Assembly: GCA_043803805.1 (NCBI GenBank)
Contig: JAZDJP010000056.1
Coordinates: 1-64,000, forward strand
Source: JAZDJP01 sp043803805
GTDB lineage: Bacteria; Planctomycetota; JAZDJP01
Length of the DNA: 64,000 bases
Direction: 5' to 3'
Each line of letters opens with the position of its first letter. The first letter of the stretch is position 1. Under the pieces are notes generated by a model. The model was not told where the DNA came from, made no database searches, and was given only the letters and a program-made list of their open reading frames with translations. Position numbers and translations under genes: made by a program. Positions 7,094 to 16,600 of the stretch are shown piece by piece.

Positions 7094-7609
7094 ATGCCAT
7101 TGATCTGCCCGTTGTGCGGACATGAAAACCTGGACGGGACGGAGGCCTGCGAATCCTGCGAGCAAGATTTGAGCCACGAGCCCCTGCCCCGGCCGAAAGA
7201 GGGGATCCAGAAACAGCTCATGGCCACGCGCCTGGGCGAACTGGTCTGCCCGAAACCTGTGCTGGTGTCACCCGGGGCCTCGGTGATTTCGGTCATTGAC
7301 CGGATGCGCAAGGCGGGTCTGGCGAGCGCCCTCGTCGTGGATCGGAAACAGCGCGTCATCGGCATCTTCACGGATCGCGACGCCCTTCAGAAATGCGGCG
7401 CGGACCCGAAGCCCCTTCGGAAGACGCCCATCCGGGATTTCATGACGCCCCATCCGGTGGTTCTGGAGGAGGACGCGCCTCTGGCCTACGCGGTGAACCG
7501 CATGTCCCAGGGTAAATTCCGTCACATCCCCGTGACCCGCAAGGGAAAACCGATGGGGGTTCTCTCCATCCAGGAAATCTTTCACTTTTTGTGCCGGGAG
7601 GGAGAATAG
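7094..7609 (+). CDS. Zinc-ribbon plus CBS-pair protein
   Basis: A 171-residue cytoplasmic protein with an N-terminal four-cysteine zinc ribbon (C5, C8, C19, C22; CPLCGHENLDG) followed by a linker and two CBS motifs at about 50-105 and 115-165 (GIFTDRDAL, IRDFMTPHPV, RHIPVTRKGKPMGVLSIQEI). Proteins of this shape are usually ligand-responsive regulators. An ATG at 7088 is also in frame, but AAAGGG sits only 1-2 nt before it and 7-8 nt before 7094, so I prefer 7094. Together with the CBS protein at 3590 it brackets korAB, which suggests a shared regulatory theme. Confidence 0.87.
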   Translation: MPLICPLCGHENLDGTEACESCEQDLSHEPLPRPKEGIQKQLMATRLGELVCPKPVLVSPGASVISVIDRMRKAGLASALVVDRKQRVIGIFTDRDALQKCGADPKPLRKTPIRDFMTPHPVVLEEDAPLAYAVNRMSQGKFRHIPVTRKGKPMGVLSIQEIFHFLCREGE

Positions 7610-7663
7610 GGGATAGACTCTTGGTCGTGAAATCTTGTGAGAAAGTCAAAGGATTTATGAATG

Positions 7664-7776
7664 ATTACACGGATTAAAGAGCGATTAAACCGATTTGAGA
7701 GAGCGGTAATCTGCGTAATCGTTTCTTTCATCGGCGTAATCATCTCGCAATTCTGTTTGGTTCCGGCTTGTCCGGG
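7664..7776. repeat. Stacked dispersed repeats (GATTACACGGATTA element and 24-nt repeat copy 2)
   Basis: 7664-7745 consists of imperfect variants of GATTACACGGATTA, GATTAAACCGATT and TAATCTGCGTAATCG, a pattern typical of non-coding dispersed repeats. 7753-7776 repeats 3518-3541 exactly over 24 nt. No gene is visible in 7610-7977. Confidence 0.6.
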
Positions 7777-7826
7777 ATAGGGAAGATGGAAGTGCTGAGT
7801 TCTGAGTTCTGGGTGCTGAGTGCGGA

Positions 7827-7880
7827 TGAAATTCCGAATTTCGATTGCCGGATGTCGAATTCGCCATTTGGAATTTCATG
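7827..7880. repeat. Copy of the TTCGAATGCCGA repeat family
   Basis: Contains GAAATTCCGAATTTCGATTG, GCCGGATGTCGAATTC and GGAATTTCATG, matching the family described at 2443-2502. It separates the zinc-ribbon CBS gene from the next gene's leader. Confidence 0.55.
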
Positions 7881-7977
7881 ACCCCATCCCATTCCCGCCC
7901 GTTCCTCACCGGCGGGTAATTGATTTTCCCGCCGCTCCTGATATCATCTCTTGAAGTCCATTTTTATGGAGGGTTGT

Positions 7978-8319
7978 ATGAACAGCCGCAGAATGTTGTG
8001 GGGGATGGCGCTTGTCGTCGCGGCGGGCGTCGCGGGGGCCGTGCGCGCCGACAGCGTGGCCAAGACCTATCAGGTGACGGGGCCGGTCCTGGAGGTTTCC
8101 GAAAAGAAGATCGTCGTCCAGAAGGGCGACGAGAAGTGGGAGATCGTCCGGGACGAGGCCACGAAGTCCGAGGGCGAGATCAAGGTCGGCGACAAGGTGA
8201 CCATCGTCTACCGGATGGTCGCGACCTCGGTGAAGGTGAAAGGGGCCGGCGAGGAGGAGAAGGCCGGCGAGGAGAAAAAGGACGAAGGGAAGAAGGACGA
8301 AGGCAAAAAGAAGAAATAG
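7978..8319 (+). CDS. Small secreted protein with a Lys/Glu-rich tail
   Basis: 113 residues. It begins with a signal peptide (positive MNSRR, then a hydrophobic stretch rich in Ala, Val and Gly, with a likely cleavage after AVRA near residue 24). The middle (about 30-85) is a small beta-rich segment: VTGPVLEVSEKKIVVQKG, then VGDKVTIVYRM, reminiscent of secreted OB- or SH3-like domains. The final 25 residues are almost only Lys, Glu, Asp and Gly, with DEGKK repeated. GGAGGG lies 4 nt before the ATG. Probably periplasmic; I cannot name a family or function. Confidence 0.78.
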   Translation: MNSRRMLWGMALVVAAGVAGAVRADSVAKTYQVTGPVLEVSEKKIVVQKGDEKWEIVRDEATKSEGEIKVGDKVTIVYRMVATSVKVKGAGEEEKAGEEKKDEGKKDEGKKKK

Positions 8320-8335
8320 AGGACATTGAATATCC

Positions 8336-8378
8336 GAAAGAAGGGGCGGATCCCGGACGGGGGGTTCGCCCCTCTTTC
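8336..8378 (+). terminator. Long GC-rich hairpin after the small secreted protein gene
   Basis: GAAAGAAGGGGCG pairs with CGCCCCTCTTTC (one bulge), beginning 17 nt after the stop codon. Position and stem fit a transcription terminator, but no run of T follows, so it may instead be a stabilising structure. It is followed at 8391-8413 by a degenerate, reversed copy of the 24-nt repeat. Confidence 0.5.
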
Positions 8379-8390
8379 ATGTTCCGCAAA

Positions 8391-8413
8391 TCGGCGGAGC
8401 CGAAACCAAACAG
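8391..8413. repeat. Degenerate reverse copy of the 24-nt repeat
   Basis: Read on the minus strand it starts CTGTTTGGTTTCGGC, matching the first part of the repeats at 3518 and 7753 and then diverging. The rest of 8414-8530 shows nothing I can identify. Confidence 0.5.
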
Positions 8414-8530
8414 GGCCGATTTGCCTTGTTAAAGATTCTTCCGGCGAAAATCTTGTGCTTTTTGCACGAGGTTTGAGACGGAAGAATCTAGCCATCTCTT
8501 GGCTGAGTGGAAAACAAGAAAGGCGGACCT

Positions 8531-8962
8531 ATGAGAGCCGAAGGTTGGGCGGTTCTTGCCGCGCTTTGTTGGGGAGTGGGATCTCTGCTGGAGAAACGAG
8601 GAGTGAAAATCGGAGGGCTCGCCCCGGTCATGGGCGCGGCGATCCGGACCGCCTTCTCGTTCCTGTTGCTCCTGGCGATCTCCCTCCCCTTCTGGGGACA
8701 AGTCAGAACAGCCGGGTTGAAGTCGATCTCGCTGATCGCCATCGGCGGGGGAGTCCTGGCTGGCGGATTGGGCCTCATTTTTCTGTACACGGGGCTGAAA
8801 TCAGGGAATCTCTCGACGGTCATGGCCATCGCCTTCTGTCTTGCTCCGGTCATCGGGACAATCCTCGGCTGCCTTGTCCTGCATGAGAAGATGGGATCAG
8901 TGCAGATGATCGGCATCGCCCTTTGCGTGACAGGCGCGGCCCTGGTCATCTATTTCAAATGA
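8531..8962 (+). CDS. Short EamA/DMT-type membrane transporter
   Basis: 143 residues forming about five hydrophobic helices: 5-20 WAVLAALCWG, 30-55, 65-90, 95-115 and 122-141. The length and the closing GIALCVTGAALVIYF segment match the half-size EamA proteins of the drug/metabolite transporter superfamily, which act as dimers in the inner membrane. The substrate is unknown. The in-frame GTG at 8507 is possible, but the purine-rich AAGAAAGGCGG before ATG 8531 favours the shorter form. The stop overlaps the start region of the downstream E1-like gene (ATGA at 8959), so the two are probably translated together, although no functional link is obvious. Confidence 0.82.
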   Translation: MRAEGWAVLAALCWGVGSLLEKRGVKIGGLAPVMGAAIRTAFSFLLLLAISLPFWGQVRTAGLKSISLIAIGGGVLAGGLGLIFLYTGLKSGNLSTVMAIAFCLAPVIGTILGCLVLHEKMGSVQMIGIALCVTGAALVIYFK

Positions 8963-8970
8963 GGAGTATG

Positions 8971-9720
8971 ATGGAATCGAAACCGCTCACGGGGTCCGAC
9001 CGCTCCCTCTACGAATGGCAGATGTGGGTGCCGGGATTCGGGGAGGAGGGCCAGAAAAAACTGCGGGGGGCGAGTGTCCTGGTTTCCCGGTGCGGCGGGG
9101 TGGGGGGCGCGGCGGCGCTGGAACTGGCCGCGGCCGGGGTGGGGCGTCTCATCCTCGCCCACGCGGGGGATCTGACGCCCGCGGACCTCAACCGGCAATT
9201 GCTGATGTCCCGCGCCGGGGTGGGGCATTCCCGGGTGGAACAGGCCGCCCGGCGGATCCGGGATTTCAATCCGGACGTCGAGGTGGTTCCCGTCGGGGAG
9301 AATCTCTCGGAGGCGAATGCGGCGAGACTCGTGGGGATGGCGGATCTTGTGGTGGACGGGGCGCCGCTTTTCGCCGAACGATACCTCATGAACCGGGAGT
9401 GCGTCCGGCAGGGGAAACCCCTTGTCGAATGCGCCATGTACGAGATGGAGGTCCACGTGACGACCGTTCTTCCGGGGAAGTCGCCGTGCCTGGCGTGCCT
9501 CTATCCGGATGCGTCCGCCGACTGGAAGCGTCAGTTCCCGGTGTTCGGGGCGGTGGCGGGGACGGCCGGGTGTCTGGGGGCGGCGGAGGCGATTAAAATT
9601 CTCTCCGGACTCGGTGAGCCGCTTGCCGGAAGGATGCTCGTCGCGGATCTTCGGACCATGGCGTTCCGGGTTCTCAAGACCGCCCGCGATCCGGCCTGCG
9701 CGGTCTGCGGGAGTCGCTGA
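8971..9720 (+). CDS. E1/ThiF/HesA-like adenylyltransferase-fold protein
   Basis: 249 residues. ThiF/MoeB-type enzymes adenylate the C-terminal glycine of ubiquitin-like sulphur carriers. Seen here: an N-terminal helix with WQMWVPGFGEEGQ, the nucleotide loop GGVGG at 42-46, NRQ at 74-76, and two CxxC pairs (C173/C176 and C243/C246) that would bind structural zinc. Deviations: the acidic strand end reads AHAGD instead of the usual D-x-D, and the helix lysine after VG is replaced (VGHSR). No cysteine stands at the usual catalytic position before the final domain. ATGs at 8959, 8968 and 8971 are in frame; GAGGAG is best spaced for 8971. No partner sulphur-carrier gene is adjacent, so the substrate is open. 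Confidence 0.85.
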   Translation: MESKPLTGSDRSLYEWQMWVPGFGEEGQKKLRGASVLVSRCGGVGGAAALELAAAGVGRLILAHAGDLTPADLNRQLLMSRAGVGHSRVEQAARRIRDFNPDVEVVPVGENLSEANAARLVGMADLVVDGAPLFAERYLMNRECVRQGKPLVECAMYEMEVHVTTVLPGKSPCLACLYPDASADWKRQFPVFGAVAGTAGCLGAAEAIKILSGLGEPLAGRMLVADLRTMAFRVLKTARDPACAVCGSR

Positions 9721-9873
9721 CATGATTCGACATTCCATGGCCGGGGGCTACAATCCACAATCAACTTGGCCGCACGGGGGTGGTCGAATACCCGTTCGCA
9801 TGACAATATGAATGATGGATGGCGGTTCACGATTGCCGGCTTCTGGTTCCCGCCGCTTATGATTCTCCCGGGG

Positions 9874-9902
9874 TTGTGGCCGCCCGGCATCCGCGGTATA
9901 AT
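9874..9902 (+). promoter_or_regulatory. Candidate promoter for a leaderless small gene
   Basis: TTGTGG (9874-9879), 17-nt spacer, TATAAT (9897-9902). The ATG of the next ORF begins 7 nt after the -10 box, where transcription would normally start, so the message would have almost no leader. The rest of the 188-nt gap 9721-9908 shows nothing identifiable. Confidence 0.5.
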
Positions 9903-9908
9903 CCCGGC

Positions 9909-10112
9909 ATGAGACAGACTCCGGCGATGGATGAAAATGCCTGGCTGGAACGGGAGGCGCGGAAGTACCGTCGTCTCCCCATGGCCCGGCGCGTGGCGAT
10001 GTTCCGCGACTTGGAACGATGCCAGAGGGCTCTGGCGCCCCGTCCCCTTCCGCCCGACCCCGATCCGCTCACGGCGGCCATGTGGAGCCGCCCGGCGGGG
10101 AGGCGCCCGTGA
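9909..10112 (+). CDS. Small ORF, possible partner of a decayed nucleotidyltransferase-like gene
   Basis: 67 residues, highly charged in the first half (WLEREARKYRRLP, then ARRVAMFRDLERCQRAL) and proline/arginine-rich at the end. There is no ribosome site, but a TATAAT lies 7 nt upstream, consistent with leaderless translation. Its stop overlaps the ATG of the next, damaged reading frame (10112). Short genes of this kind often precede DUF6036-like nucleotidyltransferase genes in toxin-antitoxin-style pairs; that link is inference. It could be a real small protein or a relic. Confidence 0.45.
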   Translation: MRQTPAMDENAWLEREARKYRRLPMARRVAMFRDLERCQRALAPRPLPPDPDPLTAAMWSRPAGRRP

Positions 10113-10304
10113 TGAAGCCCACCCCGGCATTGACGGATCTGGTGAAACATGTTGTTTCACCGGACCAAGGACGTCGCGGACGCCCGGGGGCTCCTGGCCG
10201 TGCGGAAGGGCCGGCTCGACACCGCCTACATTCGTGAGACGCTCTCCGGAATTTTGCCGGAATCGGATGATCGGTTCGGGGAGATTGCGGATCTACTGCG
10301 ATGA
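10112..10304 (+). pseudogene. Remnant of a nucleotidyltransferase-like (DUF6036-type) gene
   Basis: The frame opens with ATG 10112 (MKPTPALTDLVKH), then the similarity passes into another frame at about 10149. That frame reads FHRTKDVADARGLLAV, RLDTAYIRETLSGILPE and FGEIADLL to a stop at 10304. The second part resembles the C-terminal end of nucleotidyltransferase-fold proteins in which KD-x-x-D and a LDxxYIR helix close the protein. The large catalytic part is missing, leaving a start-like and an end-like piece, so an internal deletion plus frameshift is likely. The family assignment rests on a short stretch only. Confidence 0.4.
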
Positions 10305-10341
10305 AATGCCGAATTTCGAATGTCGAATTCGGAATTCGGCA
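10305..10341. repeat. Copy of the TTCGAATGCCGA repeat family
   Basis: Directly follows the stop of the nucleotidyltransferase remnant: ATGCCGAATTTCGAATGTCG and GAATTCGGAATTCGGC. The remainder of 10342-10580 has no convincing gene. It includes a GC-rich element (about 10451-10483) with GGCGG and CCGCC arms around CGCGGGAGCA, which looks like another dispersed repeat. Confidence 0.6.
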
Positions 10342-10580
10342 ACGGTTCAGGGTTTCGGGATGGTGATGATTTCACCGCCTTGGATTTGCCGGGGGTCGCG
10401 CAGGGTTTTCCGATTGGCGTTGTGGAGAGCCCGGCTCCCGTCGGGCCGGATTCCAAATCGGCGGCGCGGGAGCACCGCCCTCCAAATCCGATCTTCTATC
10501 GGTTCCGATTGTCCCCGCTTCTGTGTTTCCGCGAACCCCGAGCCCCGATCCCCAAATTCCCGGTATCCGGTTTCCTGCGA

Positions 10581-10609
10581 GTAGGGGCGGGTTTCAAACC
10601 CGCCCCTAC
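10581..10609. repeat. 29-nt perfect palindrome, copy 1
   Basis: The arms GTAGGGGCGGGTTT and AAACCCGCCCCTAC (14 bp, one-base centre) lie 13 nt beyond the 3' end of the alpha-2-macroglobulin gene. The same palindrome, differing only in the central base, is at 42315-42343 at the 3' end of dcd. Confidence 0.85.
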
Positions 10610-10621
10610 ATTTTCACGGTA

Positions 10622-13600
10622 TCAATCGTCTACGCGAAGTCGTATCTCATCCGAATTGCACTTCAATTCCGGCGCGTACATGGCCCAGCCGCGCGTGGGC
10701 AGGGCGCTGAATTTGCCGGGGATCTCCGCACGCATCCTGTAGGAGAGGGAATGCGTTCCCCGGGCGAGGGCCCGTGTGAAGAAGGCCACCCTCTCGTCCC
10801 GGAATTCCACGTAGGCGCCCATCGCGTTTCCGTTGTAGCCGCTCCGGACCTCGACCGGCTCGAACCCGGCCGGTTTCATGTCCTCGAAGACGAGGTACTC
10901 GTAATCGTTTTTGCTGTCAATCGTGAGTTCGATCTCCGCCAGGTCCCCGCTTTTCAGGGTGGCGAGGTCCGCCAGCTCCTCCCGCTCGTATTTCTCCACT
11001 TTCTGGTCCACCGCCTGGCCGCGGGAGCCGCTCGCCTTGATGGATTTTTCAACCTTCTTGAGCCGGAAGTATTTCCGGTTCACTTTTACCTCGAGCCCCG
11101 CCTTCGGGATGAAATCCTCGAGGGTGAAGTAGGACACGTAAGAATTAATATACAGCGGCCCCTTCCCCTTCCGGCGGAATTCGATCGTGTGTTTGCCGGA
11201 ATCCACGGCGTCCCCGGTGAGGACGAGTGTGTTGTCGCAGGTGAATAAATTGTCGGCGGTGACGGCCGTTTCCTTCGCCTTCTTCCCGTCCACGAGGATC
11301 TCGACGGTCATGTCGGGCTTGTCCTCCCCGCTCGCCTTGAGGAAGTCCGCCATGGCCTCGATGGCGACGGCCGTGTCACGCGTCGAATTCCAATAGGTCG
11401 CGTGCTTTCGGTTGTTGAGGAGGTATTTCACGAGCCGGCTCGCCCGTTCGCCCTTCGGGTCCGTCCGGGCCAGGAGTTTGAGGTAATAGGCGTGGGCCTC
11501 GATCTCGCTCCCGTACCAATACCACCACGCGTCAGGGAGTTTGAGCCAGCATGTCTGGTTCTCGTTGTCCTCCTGGATGTATTGCTCGATCGTGTGGAGG
11601 AGTTCGTCGCGCCGCGTCGTGTCCTTCTGGCGGTCGAGCGCCAGGGCGAAAATAGCCTTGGCGTAGACCGCGAGGTTGGTCTGGTCGCGCCAGAGATATT
11701 CCCGCATATCCGTGTTCAGGACATCCGCGTCACCCAGCACCATGTACACCAGAGCGTCGAGGCTGTCCGCCTTTTCCTTCGAGCGGACGTGTTCCCGCTT
11801 CGCCTCGTAATTCTTGATGTATTGGACCTGTTCCGCCTGGTAACGCTTCAGCCAGGCGATGCCGTTCTCGAGGACGCCGGGGACGATCGCCACGTCGCAC
11901 TTCTTCGCGATCTGAAGCCCGTGGACCACGGTGGCCGTGGTGTGGGGCCAGGAATACTCCCCGTACCCGGAGAACCATCCCCAGCCGCCGTCGGAGCATT
12001 GCATGTCGGTGAGGGCCTTGACGCCCTGTTTCACCATGTCGGCGAGTTCCGTCTCCTCGAAGACGGGGTTCCGGTCGAAACGTTTCCATTGCTTGGCGCG
12101 ACCGGCCGGGTCCCCGATCTCCTGGGCGTTGAGATTGTTTCGATTCTCGCGAATCTTCGCGATGTCAAGCCCCATGTCGAGCAAGACCTTGCGTGTGATG
12201 ACCGACGGCAGGAACCGGTTCAGGGTCTGCTCGGTGCACCCGTACGGGTATTCCGCCATGTAGGGCAGGGCGTCCACCATCGCCCCGGCGAGTGTGGGGG
12301 AGAAGCGAACTTCCAACCGGGTGTCGTTGACGCGCCTCTCCTTCGGGACGTCGAACGTCACGGTGACTCTGTCCTTATCCGGGCGCAGGGACGCGCTCGC
12401 GGCCACCTGCTTCATCATGCCGTGGACGAACGAGGGGAACCTTACCTCCATGGCGTCCGATTCCTCGTCGGTGAGGGCCTTCATCCGGACGACGGCCGTG
12501 CCTTCCTTCAGGACCTTCACGCGCCAGTCCACACGCTTTTCGCCGCCCGCGTCCACGGAGATTTTCTGGTCGGATTTTCCGAGGATCTCGAGCGCGCCGC
12601 CCTCCACCTCCAGAACCGCGCGGACGGATTTTCCGCCCTTGAGATAATTGTGAACATTGGCCGAGAGCATCACCTCGTCCTTCTCGACGAAGAATCGCGG
12701 GGCCTGCAGGCGCAGCATGAGGTTTTTCTTCGTGGTGATTTCGGATTCGCCTTCGCCCACACGCGTCCCGGCGCCCATGGCCCAGGTCTTCACCTTCCAG
12801 CCCGTGAGGTTTTCGGGCATGTTCAGGGAAATCTCGGCGAAACCGTCGGGATCGGTGGTGATGGCGCCCGCCCAGAACGCCGTGTCGGCGAAATTCTTCC
12901 GGATGGCGGGGGATGCGGCGGGACCGGCGGAATCGGGCATGGGTTCTCCGGCCGACTTGTCTTTCGCCGCGCGCTCCATCGGCATGTCCCCATCCACGGC
13001 ATCCAGCATCTCCGCTTTGGCGGCCATGGCGGCCCCGGGGGCCGAGGGGACCATGGCGCGGCCTTTTTCCATGAGTCGGTTCCTGCCTTGTCCTCCTGCT
13101 TTTCCCAGGCCAAATGCCATGCCCGTCTGCTCGATTTGTTCCTGCAGATCTCCGAAGACCCCGAGCGAGGCCAGAGTGATTTCTCCCGTGCGGAGCAAAT
13201 TCTGAAACATCTCATTCAAACTGCATTCCGACACGGGGGAGTGGTGGCGGCGCCACTTCCAGAAGAATGCCTTGATCTCCGGGACGTTCGAGCCGCCGGA
13301 GATGTATTCCACGGCCTTGTCGTAAATCGTCATGACGGTGGACCCGGCGAAGGGCTTCCCGGCGGCGTCGGTCAGTTTGACGCGGACCGATGCCTTCTCG
13401 CCCGGTTTGTATTCCTTCGCGGAGGGTTCGACCGACACGTTCAGGACGCGGCTCTCCGGCGGGACGGTGATTTCCTTCGTTTCGGAATGGATCCGCCCGT
13501 CGCTGATGGTGAGGGCCTCCACGAAGAAATTCGGCATGTCTTTCTTGACGACCTCGATTTCCTCGAGGACGCTCTTCCCGGAGAGGCGCAGGATCTTCGG

Positions 13601-16600
13601 CGGCAGGCAGATGCCGTTCGCCGGCCGGACGAACAGCGCCACCGTGCTTTCCGTCCGGTTGGTGTTGATCATCAGACTGACCTTTTCCCCGGGCTGGTAT
13701 TCCCGTTTGTCGTTGACCAGTTCCAGGTCGTTAAAGCGGAACGCGGCGCCGTCGAACCCCTCCCCGGTGATGCAGAAGACATGGCCGCCTTCGATGGCGT
13801 GGTCTTTCGCGTCCGTCACCCGGTAGGAGAGCCGGTACTGGCCCGGCTCGGAGGCCTTGATTTGCTGAGCGGAAACGCCTTCGTCGCTGGTGTCGAGGGG
13901 CCAGGTCTGCATGATTTTTTCAACGGGCTTCCCGTCCTTGTCGTAGGAAATCCGGAGGAGCGAGAGTTTCCCCTTCCCCTTCACGGGTTTCTGGTCGGGG
14001 GTGCGGGCGGAGAATTCCGCCCGGATGGTGTCTCCCACCCGATAGTGGCCGCGATCCGCCCAGGCGTACACCTTGAAGGGTTTCCGGGCGGCGATGACGC
14101 TTCCCGTTCCGACGATTGTCCGGCGGGATTCGTCCGTCACCTCCGCGGTGATGTCGTAGCGGTGGTCGGCGTTGCCGTGGATGGCTTTGGCGATCGAGGA
14201 GTCAATCTCGATTTTAAATATACCGTCGGCGGCGATCACGGCTTCCCCCTCCATCACCACCTCGGGCGGTTCCGGCGACCAATGCCACCACCAGCACCGC
14301 GGGCGGGATGTGCCCCATTCCTTCCAGCCGGGGTACCAGAGGTAATCGTAGGCGTACCACCAGTAGCCCTTTCCGTAGAACCAGTCCCAGCGGCCGAGAG
14401 GGTACCAGGAGGCCTCGTGCTCGGAGCGGAGGACCTTGTATTTGATTTTTCCCTTGGCGACCGGAGCGCCGAAGTAGTATTTCGCGGCCACCGTCGCGGT
14501 GATCCTTTCGCCAAGCACGACGGGGTCGGGCGGCGCGTCAATTTTTACCTCGAATTCCGGTTTCTTGTATTCCTCCACCCGGAAGGATCCGCCGCCGAGA
14601 TGATGATCGAGATCCCGCAGGAGCTGGACCCGGTAGACGCCGAGCGTCGTCCCTTTCGGGAGCGCCACGTCCCCTTCCACCCCGCCCCAGGCGTCGGTCG
14701 TGAGTTTCTTCTCGAGGAATTTTTCACCCTTGGGATCGTTGATGCGGACGTAGACGCTTGTGTTGGCCCAGGGGGAATTCCCCTCGCGGTCGTACTGGGC
14801 CTGGCTGGCCCAGATTTTGAATTTCACCGTCTGGTCCGGCCGGTAGACGGGGCGATCGGTGATGACAAAAACCTTGGTCTGGTTGTATTCGGCGTCGTGC
14901 GTCCGCCCGTACCATATATGGGTGAATCCAAGATGGGCGAAACGGCCGTCCCCGGTGGTGGCCGTGATCAGCCACTGGTACCCGCTCTGGAGGTCCTTGG
15001 GGGCGGGGATGCATTGCCCGTCGGAATCCGAGAATTCGGCAAAGCGGGTGGTCTCCACCCGGTTCCGGCGGTTTTCCCATTTCGTGGTGTATCCGAAGAA
15101 TTCGAGGTTGGCCTTGGGGATGGGCTTTCCCGTGACGGCATCGGCCAGGTAGAACCATGTCTTGCCGTCGAGGGGTTTTTTCACGATGACGGTGTCGTCC
15201 ACCCAGATGATAATCCGGCTGGTGTTGCCGTCCTCCATCTTCGCCGTGAGGAGGTAGGCCCCGGGTTTCTGGAGGGGGGTGGATACCGTGATGGAACGGT
15301 CGAAGTGCATGGGACGGGGCTTGAGTTCGAGGTCCCAGGCCGCGGTGCGCTCCCCGAGATATTTCTTTTCATTCTTTTCGACGAGACGCCAGCCGAGGTT
15401 GTCCGGCTGGATTTTCCCCCAATCGAGGTTGTCCCCGCCGGACTTGATGTACGCCTTGATGTCGGCGAGGAACGCCGTAACGTCAATCGGGAACGCCTCG
15501 AACGAGACCTTCTTTCCGTTCCGGAAACGGAAATTCGCCGTGGCGCCCTTCCCGGCGGGCTGGACCTTCCCCGGTTCGAAAATGCCCCAGTTCCGGACAA
15601 TTTGTTCAAGTCGTTTCTGCCGGTAGGCCTCGTGGCCGGGGCCGTATTCCTGGATGGCGCGACGCCAGAATTCCGCGGCGCGTTCGTACTGCCGGCGGTT
15701 TTCGAAAATTCCGGCCAGGGTTTCGAGGGCTTCGCTTCCCGACCCCGTCTTCGGCTCGTCCGCGATGGACTGGTAGATTTTGATGAAGTTGAATTCGTCC
15801 GGAAGCGCGAAACGCCGGACCCCGGTGGCCAGTTTCGCCATGGTCTCGTTGTCTTTCAGCGTGTGGATGGCGAGGGGGCCGCTTGCGGCGGGGCCTCCCT
15901 CCGCATCGTCCTCGAGGAAGCGCCGGTACCACGCCATGGTCTGGACGCCGAACTGGCCCTGGAGAAAATCGGCCAGCCGGCGGCGGACGGTGTTGGTCTT
16001 CCCGGAATCAATCTCCATCGCCTGGAGAAGGAGCCAGCGCCAGCGCTCGCCGTCCGAGGCGGCCATCTCCCAGGATTTGGGGACGCGGTGATAGACGGGT
16101 TCGCCATCCGGTCCGACCGGCGCGCCGCCCTCGCCGCCGCGGCCCCACCAGCCCTCCTCGTAATCGGGCAGTGTGGCGAGATCCGAGAGCGCCTGGAATT
16201 CCCATGCCTGTCGTCCCTGAAGGACGAAATCGGCGAACCGGAGGTGAAAATTTCCGGCGGCGGAGGTGTCCTTTTCCCCCCGAATCTGTTTCATGGCCGC
16301 GACCATGAGTTGAAGGGCCCGGACGCGGTCGCGATCGAACGCGTTGACCCAGCGTCCGCCGCCCCGATGCTGTCCGCGTTCGAAATTGCCGGACACGATG
16401 AATCCGGAATGATCCCCCTGGGAAAACGATTGGGCCGCCGCGAACTGAAGCCGCCAGTTGCTCTCATGGGTCTTGATGACATCCTCTCGAAATGTGTCTA
16501 TCTCGTTGGCGCGATTCAGGTTGGCGAGACAGGCGATGGCCTTCTGGAGATCCTCTCCGACTTCCCGGGGGTCGTCTTTCGCGTCCAGGGCCAGTTTCCG

